Of a DNA stretch of 64,000 bases, positions 34,552 to 43,091 are shown in pieces. The translations under genes were made by a program, and so were the position numbers. Origin of the DNA: Caulobacterales bacterium (GTDB lineage: Bacteria; Pseudomonadota; Alphaproteobacteria; Caulobacterales; Parvularculaceae); NCBI GenBank assembly GCA_020638525.1, contig JACKIL010000006.1, positions 86,001 through 150,000 on the forward strand. Reading direction: 5' to 3'. Numbering within the stretch: the first letter of the stretch is position 1; each line of letters starts with the position of its first letter. The notes beneath the pieces are model-generated. The model ran no database searches. It had not been told where the DNA came from and was given only the letters and a program-made list of their open reading frames with translations.

Positions 34552-34944
34552 CTATTCCTTCGACAAATGGGCAAGGTCTGCCGCATTCCGCTCCCAATTC
34601 CGACCGTCGAACGGGCGGATTCCGACAGACCGGAATTGAGACTGGTCCATGCACCGAAGATTGAGCGAGAAGCCGTCCGGGTTCGAACGCGGCACATAGA
34701 ATGATTTGACGCCGCAAATCCGGCAGAAGAGATGTTTGGCGGCGCCCGTGTTGAATGTGTACTGAGTAAGCTGGTCCTCGCCGCGCAGCAGGTGAAAGCG
34801 CGAGGCGGGAACGATCACGTGAAGGAAGCCAGTCATCGCGCAGATCGAACAGTTGCGCTCGTCCGCGATGATGTCGTCGTCTATTTCAGCTTCCCAAACA
34901 ACGGCGCCGCAATGACAACCGCCCCGTTTCGTAGTCCGCGTCAT
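34552..34944 (-). CDS. GFA/CENP-V-family zinc protein
   Basis: A 130-residue protein of the glutathione-dependent formaldehyde-activating (GFA) fold. Two zinc sites are visible: GCHCGAV with CSIC, and FCRICG. Most members of this family are not proven formaldehyde enzymes, so function stays open. Its ATG shares one base with the stop codon of the upstream nucleoside transporter (TAATG), indicating co-transcription. Confidence 0.9.
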   Translation of the reverse strand: MTRTTKRGGCHCGAVVWEAEIDDDIIADERNCSICAMTGFLHVIVPASRFHLLRGEDQLTQYTFNTGAAKHLFCRICGVKSFYVPRSNPDGFSLNLRCMDQSQFRSVGIRPFDGRNWERNAADLAHLSKE

Positions 34945-36239
34945 TATCCTACCCAGATCAAGCCGATCACGGCGCCCGTCATCAGAGTGGCTAATGTGCC
35001 GGCGACCAGCGCGCGAGGCGCAAGGGCGATCACGTCCTGGCGTCTATCTGGTGCGAGGGAAGTCAGCCCCCCAATCACGATGCCAAGGCTCGCGAAATTG
35101 GCGAAGCCGCAAAGCGAATAGATGACGATCAACAAGCTGCGCTCGCTGAACGTCCCCGCCGGCATATTTGCGAGCCGCTGATAAGCAACGAGTTCATTTA
35201 CAGCAGTCTTAATGCCCATCAACGATCCCGCCTTGAAAGCCTCCGCCCATGGAATGCCCGCAAGCCACATAAAAGGCGCGAAAACCCAGCCGAAAATCCG
35301 CTCCAATGTCAGCGGCTCGCCGGCGATATCCGGCGCCGCCGAGAGCATGATGTTGACGAGCGCAGCGAGCGCCGTGAACGCTATAAGCGACGCGATGATG
35401 TTGAGATAGAGGCTGAGCCCGTCTGATACGCCGCGTACGAAAGCATCCATCGAGCTCGCATAACCGAAGTCGTCAGCCGCCGCCGCAGGAGTCGGTATAA
35501 CGCCTTTCTCTTCGGGGATCATCACCTGCGCCATGAGAATTGCGGCGGGTACGGAGATAATCGACGCGACAATGATGTGCCCTAGCATGGAGGGTTCAAT
35601 ATTGTGCAGGATCGTCGCATACACCGCCATCACCGACCCTGCGACCGTCGCAAAGCCGCCGGTTATGATGATGAAAAGCTCCGGGCGCGTCACTTTTGAC
35701 AGATAAGGCCGAATGAGAAGCGGCGCTTCTGTCTGCCCGAGGAATGTGTTCGCAGCAGAGGAAAGAGCAACTGCCCCGCCGACACGAAAGACGTTCTGCA
35801 ACAGAAACGCCATGCCACGAACGATTACTTTCAGGATCTTCCAATGCCAAAGAAGCGCCGAAAGGCCAGAAAAGAAGATTACTAGCGGCAATGCCCCGAA
35901 TGCGAAATTGAACATGGCGCCGGAGTTGGCGACCTCGAACGGAGCCTCGCCGCCGCCAAGATAACCAAAGACGAAGGACGTCCCCGCGGCCGTCGCAGAC
36001 TGAAGCGCTTGAACGAAGACCTGCAGCGAGCCGAGCGCCCTGCGCGCAGGCTCCGAATATAGGAGGAGCGCCGCTACGCCGATCTGGGCGGCGACTGTCG
36101 TGATGACGATGAAAAAGGGAAAGCGTGTCTTACCGCTCGAAAACAGCCAGGCGACAAAAATATAGGCTACAATGCCAATCGCGCTCTGCCCGCGCAGCCC
36201 AATGTCGCTCAATTGCAGCGGCAAATCCATTCCCGACAT
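34944..36239 (-). CDS. CNT-family concentrative nucleoside transporter (NupC-like)
   Basis: A 431-residue inner-membrane Na+- or H+-coupled nucleoside importer. Typical CNT features: about ten hydrophobic helices, the NTFLGQTEAPLLIRPYL motif, the GFATVAGSVMAVY segment and the C-terminal CGFANFASLGIVIGGL motif. The start at 36239 begins MSGMDLPLQL; the upstream in-frame start would prepend 36 basic residues not seen in the family. It is co-transcribed with the GFA protein. Confidence 0.94.
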   Translation of the reverse strand: MSGMDLPLQLSDIGLRGQSAIGIVAYIFVAWLFSSGKTRFPFFIVITTVAAQIGVAALLLYSEPARRALGSLQVFVQALQSATAAGTSFVFGYLGGGEAPFEVANSGAMFNFAFGALPLVIFFSGLSALLWHWKILKVIVRGMAFLLQNVFRVGGAVALSSAANTFLGQTEAPLLIRPYLSKVTRPELFIIITGGFATVAGSVMAVYATILHNIEPSMLGHIIVASIISVPAAILMAQVMIPEEKGVIPTPAAAADDFGYASSMDAFVRGVSDGLSLYLNIIASLIAFTALAALVNIMLSAAPDIAGEPLTLERIFGWVFAPFMWLAGIPWAEAFKAGSLMGIKTAVNELVAYQRLANMPAGTFSERSLLIVIYSLCGFANFASLGIVIGGLTSLAPDRRQDVIALAPRALVAGTLATLMTGAVIGLIWVG

Positions 36240-36405
36240 TCCCCGTCCCGTTCGCCTCGTGACTATGGGAGAAGTCGGTGCGCTTTGTAAGGCTTGACGG
36301 CGCACGGCCGCGCGCCGATCTCCCGTAATGCCCCGGCGCAACACCACCTACTGGCCGGGGCCGCCGAAGCGGTTATAAGGGCGCTGACGAAGGAGACTCC
36401 GACCC

Positions 36406-37905
36406 ATGCTGCCAGCCCCGCGCGCCGACCTGAAGCCCAATACGCTCGCTTATGAGGTGACGCCGCTGGTCAAACCGACCGGGTTTCGTGAATACGACGC
36501 CCGATGGCTGTTTGGGCCGGAAATCAACCTTCTTGGCATTCAGGCGCTGGGACTGGGCCTCGGCACGCTAATCCGGGAAATGGGCAAACCTCCGCGGATC
36601 GTCGTGGGGCACGACTTCCGCGGCTATTCGATGTCTATCAAGCAGGCCCTGACCGTCGGTCTGATGGCGGCGGGCATTGAGGTCAACGATATTGGCCTCG
36701 CGCTATCGCCAGTCGCATATTTCGCTCAGTTCGCTCTCGACATCCCGTGTGTCGCGATGGTGACGGCGAGTCATAATGAGAACGGTTGGACGGGCGTCAA
36801 AATGGGCGTTGAAGCGCCCCTCACTTTCGGCCCCGAAGAAATGAGCCGGCTGAAGGAAATCGTTCTCTCAGGCAAAGGCAAGACCGCGCCGGGGGGCGGC
36901 TATGTCTATGTCGAAGGCATGCGCGAGCGCTATATCGACGATCTCGTCAAAGAGGTCTCGATCAAGCGGAAGCTGAAAGTCATCGCTGCATGCGGCAATG
37001 GAACAGCAGGCGCTTATGCTCCGGAGGCGCTCTCGCGGCTCGGCGTCGAGGTTGTCCCTATGGACTGCGAGCTCGACCATACATTCCCGAAATACAATCC
37101 GAATCCGGAAGACATGAAAATGCTTCACGCGATGGTCGACGCCGTTAAGAAACAAGGCGCTGACGTTGCGCTTGGTTTTGACGGTGATGGCGACCGTTGC
37201 GGCGTCGTTGACGATGAAGGCGAGGAAATTTTCGCAGACAAGATCGGCGTTCTGATCGCGCGCGACTTGTCGGCCGGGCGCAAGGGCGCTCAGTTCGTCG
37301 TTGATGTTAAATCGACGGGGCTCTTTCTGACCGATCCTGTTCTTCAGGCGCATGGCGCCAAGACGCTCTATTGGAAGACCGGTCACTCCTACATCAAACG
37401 CAAAAGTCACGAGATGAATGCCCTCGCTGGTTTTGAAAAGTCCGGCCACTTCTTCTTCAATGCGCCGATCGGACGCGGCTACGATGACGGCCTCGTCTCC
37501 GCCATCGCGCTCCTCAAAATGCTCGACCACAATCCGGGCAAGAAACTTTCCGATCTGCGCAAGTCGCTTCCGAAGACTTGGCAATCGCCAACCATGTCGC
37601 CGCATTGCGCCGACGAGATAAAGTATGGCGTTATCGAAAAAGTCGTAGCAGCCTTCGAAAAACGGGCGAAGGATGGCGGAACCATTATTGGACAGAAGAT
37701 TCGCGACGTCGTGACTGTGAACGGAGTTCGCATCACCGCGGAAGACGGCACATGGGGCCTCATTCGCGCTTCTTCCAACAAGCCGGAACTTGTTGTCGTT
37801 GTCGAAAGCCCCGCTTCGGAAGAGAACATGAAGAAGATGTTCGCCGAACTCGACGCGGAACTCAAAAAGCATCCGGAAGTCGGCGATTATAATCAGAAGA
37901 TCTGA
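36406..37905 (+). CDS. Phosphomannomutase/phosphoglucomutase (AlgC-like)
   Basis: A 499-residue alpha-D-phosphohexomutase interconverting hexose 1- and 6-phosphates for surface polysaccharide precursors. The phosphoserine is Ser122 in TASHNENG, the metal loop is GFDGDGDRCG, the sugar-recognition motif reads FEKSGHFFF (GEMSGH in other members) and the phosphate loop is RASSNKPE. AAGGAG stands about 10 bases before the ATG. It is longer than P. aeruginosa AlgC (463). Whether mannose or glucose is preferred cannot be told from sequence. Confidence 0.93.
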   Translation: MLPAPRADLKPNTLAYEVTPLVKPTGFREYDARWLFGPEINLLGIQALGLGLGTLIREMGKPPRIVVGHDFRGYSMSIKQALTVGLMAAGIEVNDIGLALSPVAYFAQFALDIPCVAMVTASHNENGWTGVKMGVEAPLTFGPEEMSRLKEIVLSGKGKTAPGGGYVYVEGMRERYIDDLVKEVSIKRKLKVIAACGNGTAGAYAPEALSRLGVEVVPMDCELDHTFPKYNPNPEDMKMLHAMVDAVKKQGADVALGFDGDGDRCGVVDDEGEEIFADKIGVLIARDLSAGRKGAQFVVDVKSTGLFLTDPVLQAHGAKTLYWKTGHSYIKRKSHEMNALAGFEKSGHFFFNAPIGRGYDDGLVSAIALLKMLDHNPGKKLSDLRKSLPKTWQSPTMSPHCADEIKYGVIEKVVAAFEKRAKDGGTIIGQKIRDVVTVNGVRITAEDGTWGLIRASSNKPELVVVVESPASEENMKKMFAELDAELKKHPEVGDYNQKI

Positions 37906-37917
37906 AGCGCGGCTTCC

Positions 37918-38802
37918 CTAGCGCTCCTGCAACCAAACCGCGCTCTGGCTGAAATCCGTGGTTATCACAAATTTCCGCAAGATCCGTACACCGACATTAA
38001 GGTCGGCGGCCGTATCAGTCCGATCGATCGCCGCCGGCACGTCATGGAAGGTGACGCCGGCGATTTCGAGTTCTCTCAACACGATCATATCGCGCATCAC
38101 CTCTCCGCCGATGCCGCCGCCTGCCTTCTGACCGACAATGCGTTCCGGCGCGGAAAGTCCCACACGCTCAGCGTAGTCCGCACCGATCAGCACGTCATTG
38201 CCATTGCCGAGATCGAAATCAGCTTGAACCGGCTCCCCGCCCTCGACTGAGGCCGGGATTGTCTGCAATCCCTTATGCGTCTCCATCGGCAGCATGACGC
38301 CCACAGGGTCAGCGTCTCGCGCGATAACCTCAATGGAACTTGCCTCTATATCGATCTTGAGCCGCGCGGCGTCGAATATCTCTCGCCCGACGACAATCGA
38401 CACAGGATAGCCAACGACGCGAGAAGAAATATCAGAAAGATCAAGCACCGCGACTGTCTGATTCTCCAGAGTAAGGCCCGCCGCCTCAATCGTGACGCCT
38501 TCGGCGAACGTCACCTCTTCTTCGCCGCCGGTGCCGCGCGCCGTTTCGCTCCCCGCAGTCACAAGCCCCACTTGCTCCGCAAAGGACTTGTCGAGGAAAG
38601 ACATCTCGGCTCCCGAGTCGAGCAACGCGTCGCTTGTCTCAACGCCATTGATCCGCGCGGCGACGAATAACCTGTCCCCTCGCACGATAAGAGTTGGCGT
38701 CGACACCACCTCCGACGGGGGAGCGATTTCCTGCTCCGGAGAACAGGCTTGAATCAATACGGCAACCACTATGATGGCGAGTGCCCGGCCCAATACGGAC
38801 AT
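37918..38802 (-). CDS. Aspartyl-protease-like (clan AA) lipoprotein
   Basis: A 294-residue lipoprotein (lipobox IQAC) containing two retropepsin-like lobes. The first has a canonical motif, LLDSGAEMSFLD; the second has FDLGNGNDVLIG, where Leu replaces the Ser/Thr of D-S/T-G. The arrangement resembles a single-chain aspartyl protease with one normal and one degenerate half, as in many bacterial membrane-anchored clan AA proteins. Proteolysis is not proven. The ATG at 38802 has GGAGCGGAAG upstream. Convergent with phosphomannomutase, 12 bp apart. Confidence 0.82.
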   Translation of the reverse strand: MSVLGRALAIIVVAVLIQACSPEQEIAPPSEVVSTPTLIVRGDRLFVAARINGVETSDALLDSGAEMSFLDKSFAEQVGLVTAGSETARGTGGEEEVTFAEGVTIEAAGLTLENQTVAVLDLSDISSRVVGYPVSIVVGREIFDAARLKIDIEASSIEVIARDADPVGVMLPMETHKGLQTIPASVEGGEPVQADFDLGNGNDVLIGADYAERVGLSAPERIVGQKAGGGIGGEVMRDMIVLRELEIAGVTFHDVPAAIDRTDTAADLNVGVRILRKFVITTDFSQSAVWLQER

Positions 38803-38853
38803 CTTCCGCTCCCCAACTTTTCTCAATGGCGTTGCAGCCGATCGGATTTGCTA

Positions 38854-39831
38854 TCAGAAACGAACAAGCGCGCTGCCCCAGGCGAGCCCGCCTCCGAGCG
38901 CCGCAAATACAAGAAGTTGTCCGCGCTTGATGCGCCCGTCGCGTATGCCTGCATCGAGCGCCAAAGGAATCGAAGCCGACGACGTATTGGCGTGCTTGTC
39001 GATAGTAACGATGACTCGATCCATATCGAGCTCGAGCCGCTTCGCGCAGGATTCGATAATGCGGATATTCGCCTGATGGGGAACAAACCAGTCGATCTCG
39101 CTACGCGCGACTTTTGCGCGTTCTGTCACTTCGAAAACGGCGTTTGAAATCTGCTCCACGGCGTTCCGGAACACTTCTTTTCCGTTCATCCGTACAAGAC
39201 CGACCGTTCCGGTCGAGGCCGGACCGCCGTCTGCATAAAGATGAGGCGCAAGACGCCCATCCGCAGACAGATAAGTCGCCAATATGCCGCGCGGCGCAGC
39301 GGCGGTCGGCGCCGGCTCTGCGCTCAGAACGACAGCGCCTGCGCCATCACCGAAGAGTACGCAGGTCGCTCGGTCGTTCCAGTCGAGAAAGCAGGATAGC
39401 TTCTCTGCACCGATAACGAGGGCGTGCTTCACTTGCCCCGTAGAGATGAAATTGTGTGCGACATTGACGCCGTAAAGAAACCCCGCGCATGCGGCAGAAA
39501 CGTCAAACGCGATGCCGTTCGGCACGCCAAGCTTTTGCTGCACATAAACAGCGGTCGAAGGGAACGTATTGTCCGGCGTCACCGTCGCAACGATTATAAG
39601 CTCTATATCGCGAGGCTTGAGGCCTGCCTGATCGAGCGCGCGCCAGGCCGCGTTCACCGCCAGATCTGAGGTCAACTCGCCTTCGGCGGCGAAATGACGT
39701 TCTCCGATGCCGCTACGGCTTCTGATCCATTCATCGGAAGTGTCAATCTTCTTGGCGAGATCGTGGTTCGTAACGACACGCTCTGGCAGGTAGCTGCCGA
39801 CGCCGGAGATTACTGTTTCTACTACTGACAT
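38854..39831 (-). CDS. fabH: Beta-ketoacyl-ACP synthase III (FabH)
   Basis: A 325-residue condensing enzyme that starts fatty-acid synthesis by joining acetyl-CoA to malonyl-ACP. The triad is visible: Cys in SAACAGFLYG, His in PHQANIRI and Asn in NTSSASIPLAL. The start at 39831 (MSVVETVISG) is preferred to 39849. The usual partners plsX and ihfA are not adjacent, so this could be a second or relocated copy; the sequence looks like a standard FabH, but specialised ketoacyl synthases III cannot be excluded. Confidence 0.92.
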   Translation of the reverse strand: MSVVETVISGVGSYLPERVVTNHDLAKKIDTSDEWIRSRSGIGERHFAAEGELTSDLAVNAAWRALDQAGLKPRDIELIIVATVTPDNTFPSTAVYVQQKLGVPNGIAFDVSAACAGFLYGVNVAHNFISTGQVKHALVIGAEKLSCFLDWNDRATCVLFGDGAGAVVLSAEPAPTAAAPRGILATYLSADGRLAPHLYADGGPASTGTVGLVRMNGKEVFRNAVEQISNAVFEVTERAKVARSEIDWFVPHQANIRIIESCAKRLELDMDRVIVTIDKHANTSSASIPLALDAGIRDGRIKRGQLLVFAALGGGLAWGSALVRF

Positions 39832-39900
39832 GCTCGCCGCGCCCCTCAATGCTCAAGAAATAACAGGATGGCGCGGCGATGCCTATGAAAAATCGAGCCC

Positions 39901-40737
39901 CTAACGGCCGAAGAGCACATCCCAGAGAAGCCCTGCGGCGGCGAGCAGAATGTAAGCGCCAAACAGTTTCGAAAGGAGGTCGCCTTTCATCCGATGGGCG
40001 AGACGGGCCCCGAATGGCGCTGCAATCGCCGACGTCACCGCCATCGCAGCGAAAGCGGCCATGTTCACAAACCCGAGCGAAAATGGCGGCAAGTCGCTGT
40101 GGCCATAGCCGGCGATGATGAAACCGATGGTTCCGGGTACGGCGACAGCAACTCCGAAGCCAGCTGCAGTCGCCACCGCCTGATGGATCGACCGACCAGC
40201 CCAAGTCATCACCATGACGCCGACAGCGCCACCGCCTAGCCCCATCAGGCTTGAGAACACCCCTGTGCCGACGCCGATCGGAATATGGACGCGCTTCGAA
40301 GTGAGATCAGGTCCTGCGCCGCCCTTCGCGCCTTTGGGGCCGCTCAGCCTGCGCCAGCCGATCCACCCCGCGCCGCAGACGAAAACGATTGTCAGAAACT
40401 CAACCGGCGCCCAGCGCGAGACAAGCCCGCCGACCGCCGATCCGGCGGCTATCCAGGGCGCCCAGGCGGCAAGGATGCGCGTGTCGACATGTCCAGCGCG
40501 GTGATGCGTGGACAAAGAGCGCAATGACGTGACGATAATGACAGCGAGCGAGGTGCCGATCGCGGATTTAAGGCTCGCCTCTTCGCTGACGTCAAAGGAA
40601 TGAAATACGGCGTATAGCGCGGGCACGGTGACGATCCCGCCCCCAATGCCGAAAAGTCCGCCCGCGTAACCGGAGACGAAACCCGCCGCGAGCACCGCCG
40701 CGAAGAGCCAGCCGTGAAGCGCAAAAAACTCCGCCAT
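39901..40737 (-). CDS. TSUP-family membrane transporter (TauE/SafE-like)
   Basis: A 278-residue integral membrane protein with eight predicted helices in two homologous halves, with the family motifs GYAGGLFGIGGGIVTVPAL near the N-terminus and SSLMGLGGGAVGV in the second half. The family exports sulfite, sulfoacetate or other organosulfur anions; the substrate is unassigned. Its start overlaps the dusA stop (TAATG), so they are translated from one message, with no obvious functional link. Confidence 0.9.
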   Translation of the reverse strand: MAEFFALHGWLFAAVLAAGFVSGYAGGLFGIGGGIVTVPALYAVFHSFDVSEEASLKSAIGTSLAVIIVTSLRSLSTHHRAGHVDTRILAAWAPWIAAGSAVGGLVSRWAPVEFLTIVFVCGAGWIGWRRLSGPKGAKGGAGPDLTSKRVHIPIGVGTGVFSSLMGLGGGAVGVMVMTWAGRSIHQAVATAAGFGVAVAVPGTIGFIIAGYGHSDLPPFSLGFVNMAAFAAMAVTSAIAAPFGARLAHRMKGDLLSKLFGAYILLAAAGLLWDVLFGR

Positions 40738-41720
40738 TATTCCGCCGCCGCCTTCGCGCCGAGATCATCAAGCGCCTGCGCAATGATATCTGCCGGCGCG
40801 CTAGCCCCGAGCGCGGATAGGCGCCGCCGCCATTGCCGCGCGCCGGGTTCGCCATGAAAGAGCCCGAGCATATGGCGCGTCACATGATGCGGTTTAACGC
40901 CAGTCTCCGCCACTCTACGAACATATGGGATCATCGCTGCGGCGACATCCTCCCGGCGGAGAGGCGCACGGGCTTCACCGAAAATGCGCTGATCAACCTC
41001 CGCCAGAAGATAAGGATCGCCATAGGCTGCGCGCCCAAGCATGACGCCATCGAAATCCGGAAGCAGCGCCTCCGCCTCATCAAGAGAGGAAATACCCCCG
41101 TTGAGAATGATCGACAGGTCGGGTCTTGCGCGCTTCAGTCTGCGGACAATTTCATAATCAAGCGGCGGAATCTCACGGTTCTCTTTCGGCGAAAGGCCCT
41201 GTAACCAGGCTTTGCGGGCATGAACGATGAAGATCTCGCATCCCGCCTTTGAAACCAGATCGACAAATCCAAACAGGCTTTCATCCGGGTCCTGATCATC
41301 GACGCCAATGCGGCACTTGACGGTGACCGGGATTTTCACGGCGGCGCGCATCGCCGCCACGCTATCAGCGACGAGCTGCGGCGCCTTCATCAGGCAAGCG
41401 CCAAAGGAGCCCGACTGAACGCGATCGGAAGGGCAACCAACATTGAGATTTATCTCATCATAGCCGAACGCCTCGCCAGCTTTCGCGGCGATAGCGAGGG
41501 TCGCCGGATCGCTCCCCCCAAGTTGGAGAGCGACGGGATGCTCTTCCGGATTGAACGCGAGATGCCAGACCGGATCGCCGTGTACGATCGCTTCGGCGGT
41601 GATCATCTCCGTATAAAGCCGCGCACGCCGTGTCATCCGCCGGTGAAAGTAACGGCAATGCCGGTCCGTGCCGTCGAGCATCGGCGCGACGCAGAACCTA
41701 TGAGACTGATCCTTAGACAT
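40737..41720 (-). CDS. dusA: tRNA-dihydrouridine synthase DusA
   Basis: A flavoenzyme (FMN, NADPH) reducing uridines 20/20a of the tRNA D-loop. The 327-residue product starts at 41720 with MSKDQSHRFCVAPMLDGTD; upstream in-frame starts would add 60 unrelated residues. The catalytic cysteine is in NVGCPSDRVQ, and the DusA-type RIGVDDQD and NGGISSLDEA motifs and the C-terminal HMLGLFHG are present. Confidence 0.95.
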   Translation of the reverse strand: MSKDQSHRFCVAPMLDGTDRHCRYFHRRMTRRARLYTEMITAEAIVHGDPVWHLAFNPEEHPVALQLGGSDPATLAIAAKAGEAFGYDEINLNVGCPSDRVQSGSFGACLMKAPQLVADSVAAMRAAVKIPVTVKCRIGVDDQDPDESLFGFVDLVSKAGCEIFIVHARKAWLQGLSPKENREIPPLDYEIVRRLKRARPDLSIILNGGISSLDEAEALLPDFDGVMLGRAAYGDPYLLAEVDQRIFGEARAPLRREDVAAAMIPYVRRVAETGVKPHHVTRHMLGLFHGEPGARQWRRRLSALGASAPADIIAQALDDLGAKAAAE

Positions 41721-42148
41721 ATTTTCCAGAATGGCCGGTCGCCCCGCCTCGCTGGGGCCGGATTTGCCTAGCATATTCCCGCGCTCAAACCATGCGGCTG
41801 TTGAAGCGGCAGATCTGCGACCAGTGTTTCTGAGTATTTGTTCTCTTTTTGTCCCTAATCTGCCCGCTCTCATAGACGGACCGCCATCTTGACCGCCCAC
41901 ATAAAGAACGAGGCATCATACATGGCCTTGCGTAACGTTCCGCCGACCTGACGCCAGACCTAGGGAGGCGATGACTACCCTGATGCTGAGGCTAACAGCT
42001 CGAGGCACGCCATGCTGCATCGCACACTTGATGAGCTTGACCCACTAACCTGCGCCTCCTTCCTAAAGGCCGCAACTTACACTGACCAAGCCCGCAATTT
42101 GACCTTGATCATCCGTCCGCGTCGCTTGCAGACTAATTTTTAAAGGAT
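41721..42148. other. Intergenic region between dusA and the DUF2189 gene
   Basis: A 428-bp stretch between divergent genes. I see no gene in it. It must hold the dusA promoter at its left end and the DUF2189 promoter at its right, where an FNR-type box (42099-42112) and a TAATTT -10-like hexamer (42134-42139) occur. The middle is unexplained. Confidence 0.5.
42099..42112 (+). promoter_or_regulatory. FNR-type box before the DUF2189 gene
   Basis: TTGAC-CTTG-ATCAT matches the FNR/FixK consensus TTGAY-N4-RTCAA at nine of ten positions. Its centre is 41.5 bases from a start site at 42147, the classical activating distance, which would place transcription start at the ATG itself. Confidence 0.55.
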
Positions 42149-42916
42149 ATGAGGGCGATGCAGGCAAGACCGGAAGAAGAAACCCGTCGGATCGCAACTG
42201 ACGCGCCGTGGCGCTGGCTCGGCGAGGGTTGGCGAGACATGATGCGCGTCCCGGGGGTGAGCATAGGCTATGGGCTTGCTGTTGTCGGTGGAGGGGTCGC
42301 CATCAACACCCTTCTGTGGCGCGCCGGACTCTCCTCATGGATACCCGTCCTGCTCGGCGTCTTCGCATTGCTCGGACCGGTTATCGCGGTCGGCCTCTAT
42401 GAGGTGAGCAGACGCCTTGAGCAGGGAGAACAACCTGGCCTCGGCGCCCTCTTCTCCGTGAAGATGAAATCGCCGACGCAAATTCTGCTGGTTGGCTTTT
42501 TCCTGATGTTCGCGGTGTTCGCATGGGTGCGGATCGCATCGCTGCTTTATGCGCTCTTTGCGTCGGCGAATTATCAACCGCTTGATGATTTTCTCGCTTT
42601 CTCGCTAACAACGCCCGGCGGAATCGCTATGCTGATCATCGGCACGCTTTTTGGCGGCGCGATCGCATTCTGCATTTATCTTCTGACCTTTATCTCCATC
42701 CCCATGCTGATGGATCGCGATACGGACGCGTTCACGGCGATCGCCACAGGCATAAAAGCTGTGAAGAAAAATCCCGGCGCCATGCTGCTCTGGGCGTGGC
42801 TTATCGCCATCTTCACGGCGGCTGGCGTTGGAACGCTCTTTATCGGGCTCGCGCTCATTTTTCCGCTGCTCGGGCACGCGACTTGGCATGCTTATCGGGA
42901 AATCGCGCCGCGCTAG
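42149..42916 (+). CDS. DUF2189-family integral membrane protein
   Basis: A 255-residue inner-membrane protein with about six helices and the conserved N-terminal WRWLGEGWRDMMRVPGVSIGYG and the DRDTDAFTAI loop typical of DUF2189 (COG5473). The family frequently accompanies cytochrome oxidase and denitrification genes; its function is unknown. Here it converges on ccoS with a three-base overlap and has an FNR-type box upstream, supporting a role in low-oxygen respiration. An alternative ATG lies at 42158. Confidence 0.85.
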   Translation: MRAMQARPEEETRRIATDAPWRWLGEGWRDMMRVPGVSIGYGLAVVGGGVAINTLLWRAGLSSWIPVLLGVFALLGPVIAVGLYEVSRRLEQGEQPGLGALFSVKMKSPTQILLVGFFLMFAVFAWVRIASLLYALFASANYQPLDDFLAFSLTTPGGIAMLIIGTLFGGAIAFCIYLLTFISIPMLMDRDTDAFTAIATGIKAVKKNPGAMLLWAWLIAIFTAAGVGTLFIGLALIFPLLGHATWHAYREIAPR

Positions 42917-43080
42917 TCTTCGGCGCGCTCGCTATTTTCCAGATCATCATCGAGAAGAATGCGCTGCGCCGCGCCGTCGAGGTCTTCATACTGGCCGCTT
43001 TTCAGCGACCATAGAAAACCGACCAATCCGAGTCCGCCCATAAAGAGCGCTATCGGAATAAGGTAAATCAGAACGTCCAC
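42913..43080 (-). CDS. ccoS: CcoS, cbb3 oxidase maturation protein (small ORF)
   Basis: A 55-residue single-span membrane protein found by reading the minus strand; it starts with GTG at 43080. The translation begins VDVLIYLIPIALFMGG, followed by FLWSLKSGQYEDLDG and a short acidic tail, the hallmark of CcoS (cbb3-type cytochrome oxidase assembly protein). CcoS helps insert haem b and CuB into CcoN. It is the last gene of ccoGHIS, 11 bp after ccoI, and overlaps the convergent DUF2189 stop by three bases. Confidence 0.92.
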   Translation of the reverse strand: MDVLIYLIPIALFMGGLGLVGFLWSLKSGQYEDLDGAAQRILLDDDLENSERAED

Positions 43081-43091
43081 GCGCTGCGTCC

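Noticed and set aside
36868..37872. 334-codon minus-strand frame
   Set aside because: It lies wholly within the phosphomannomutase gene on the other strand; the product matches no family I recognise.
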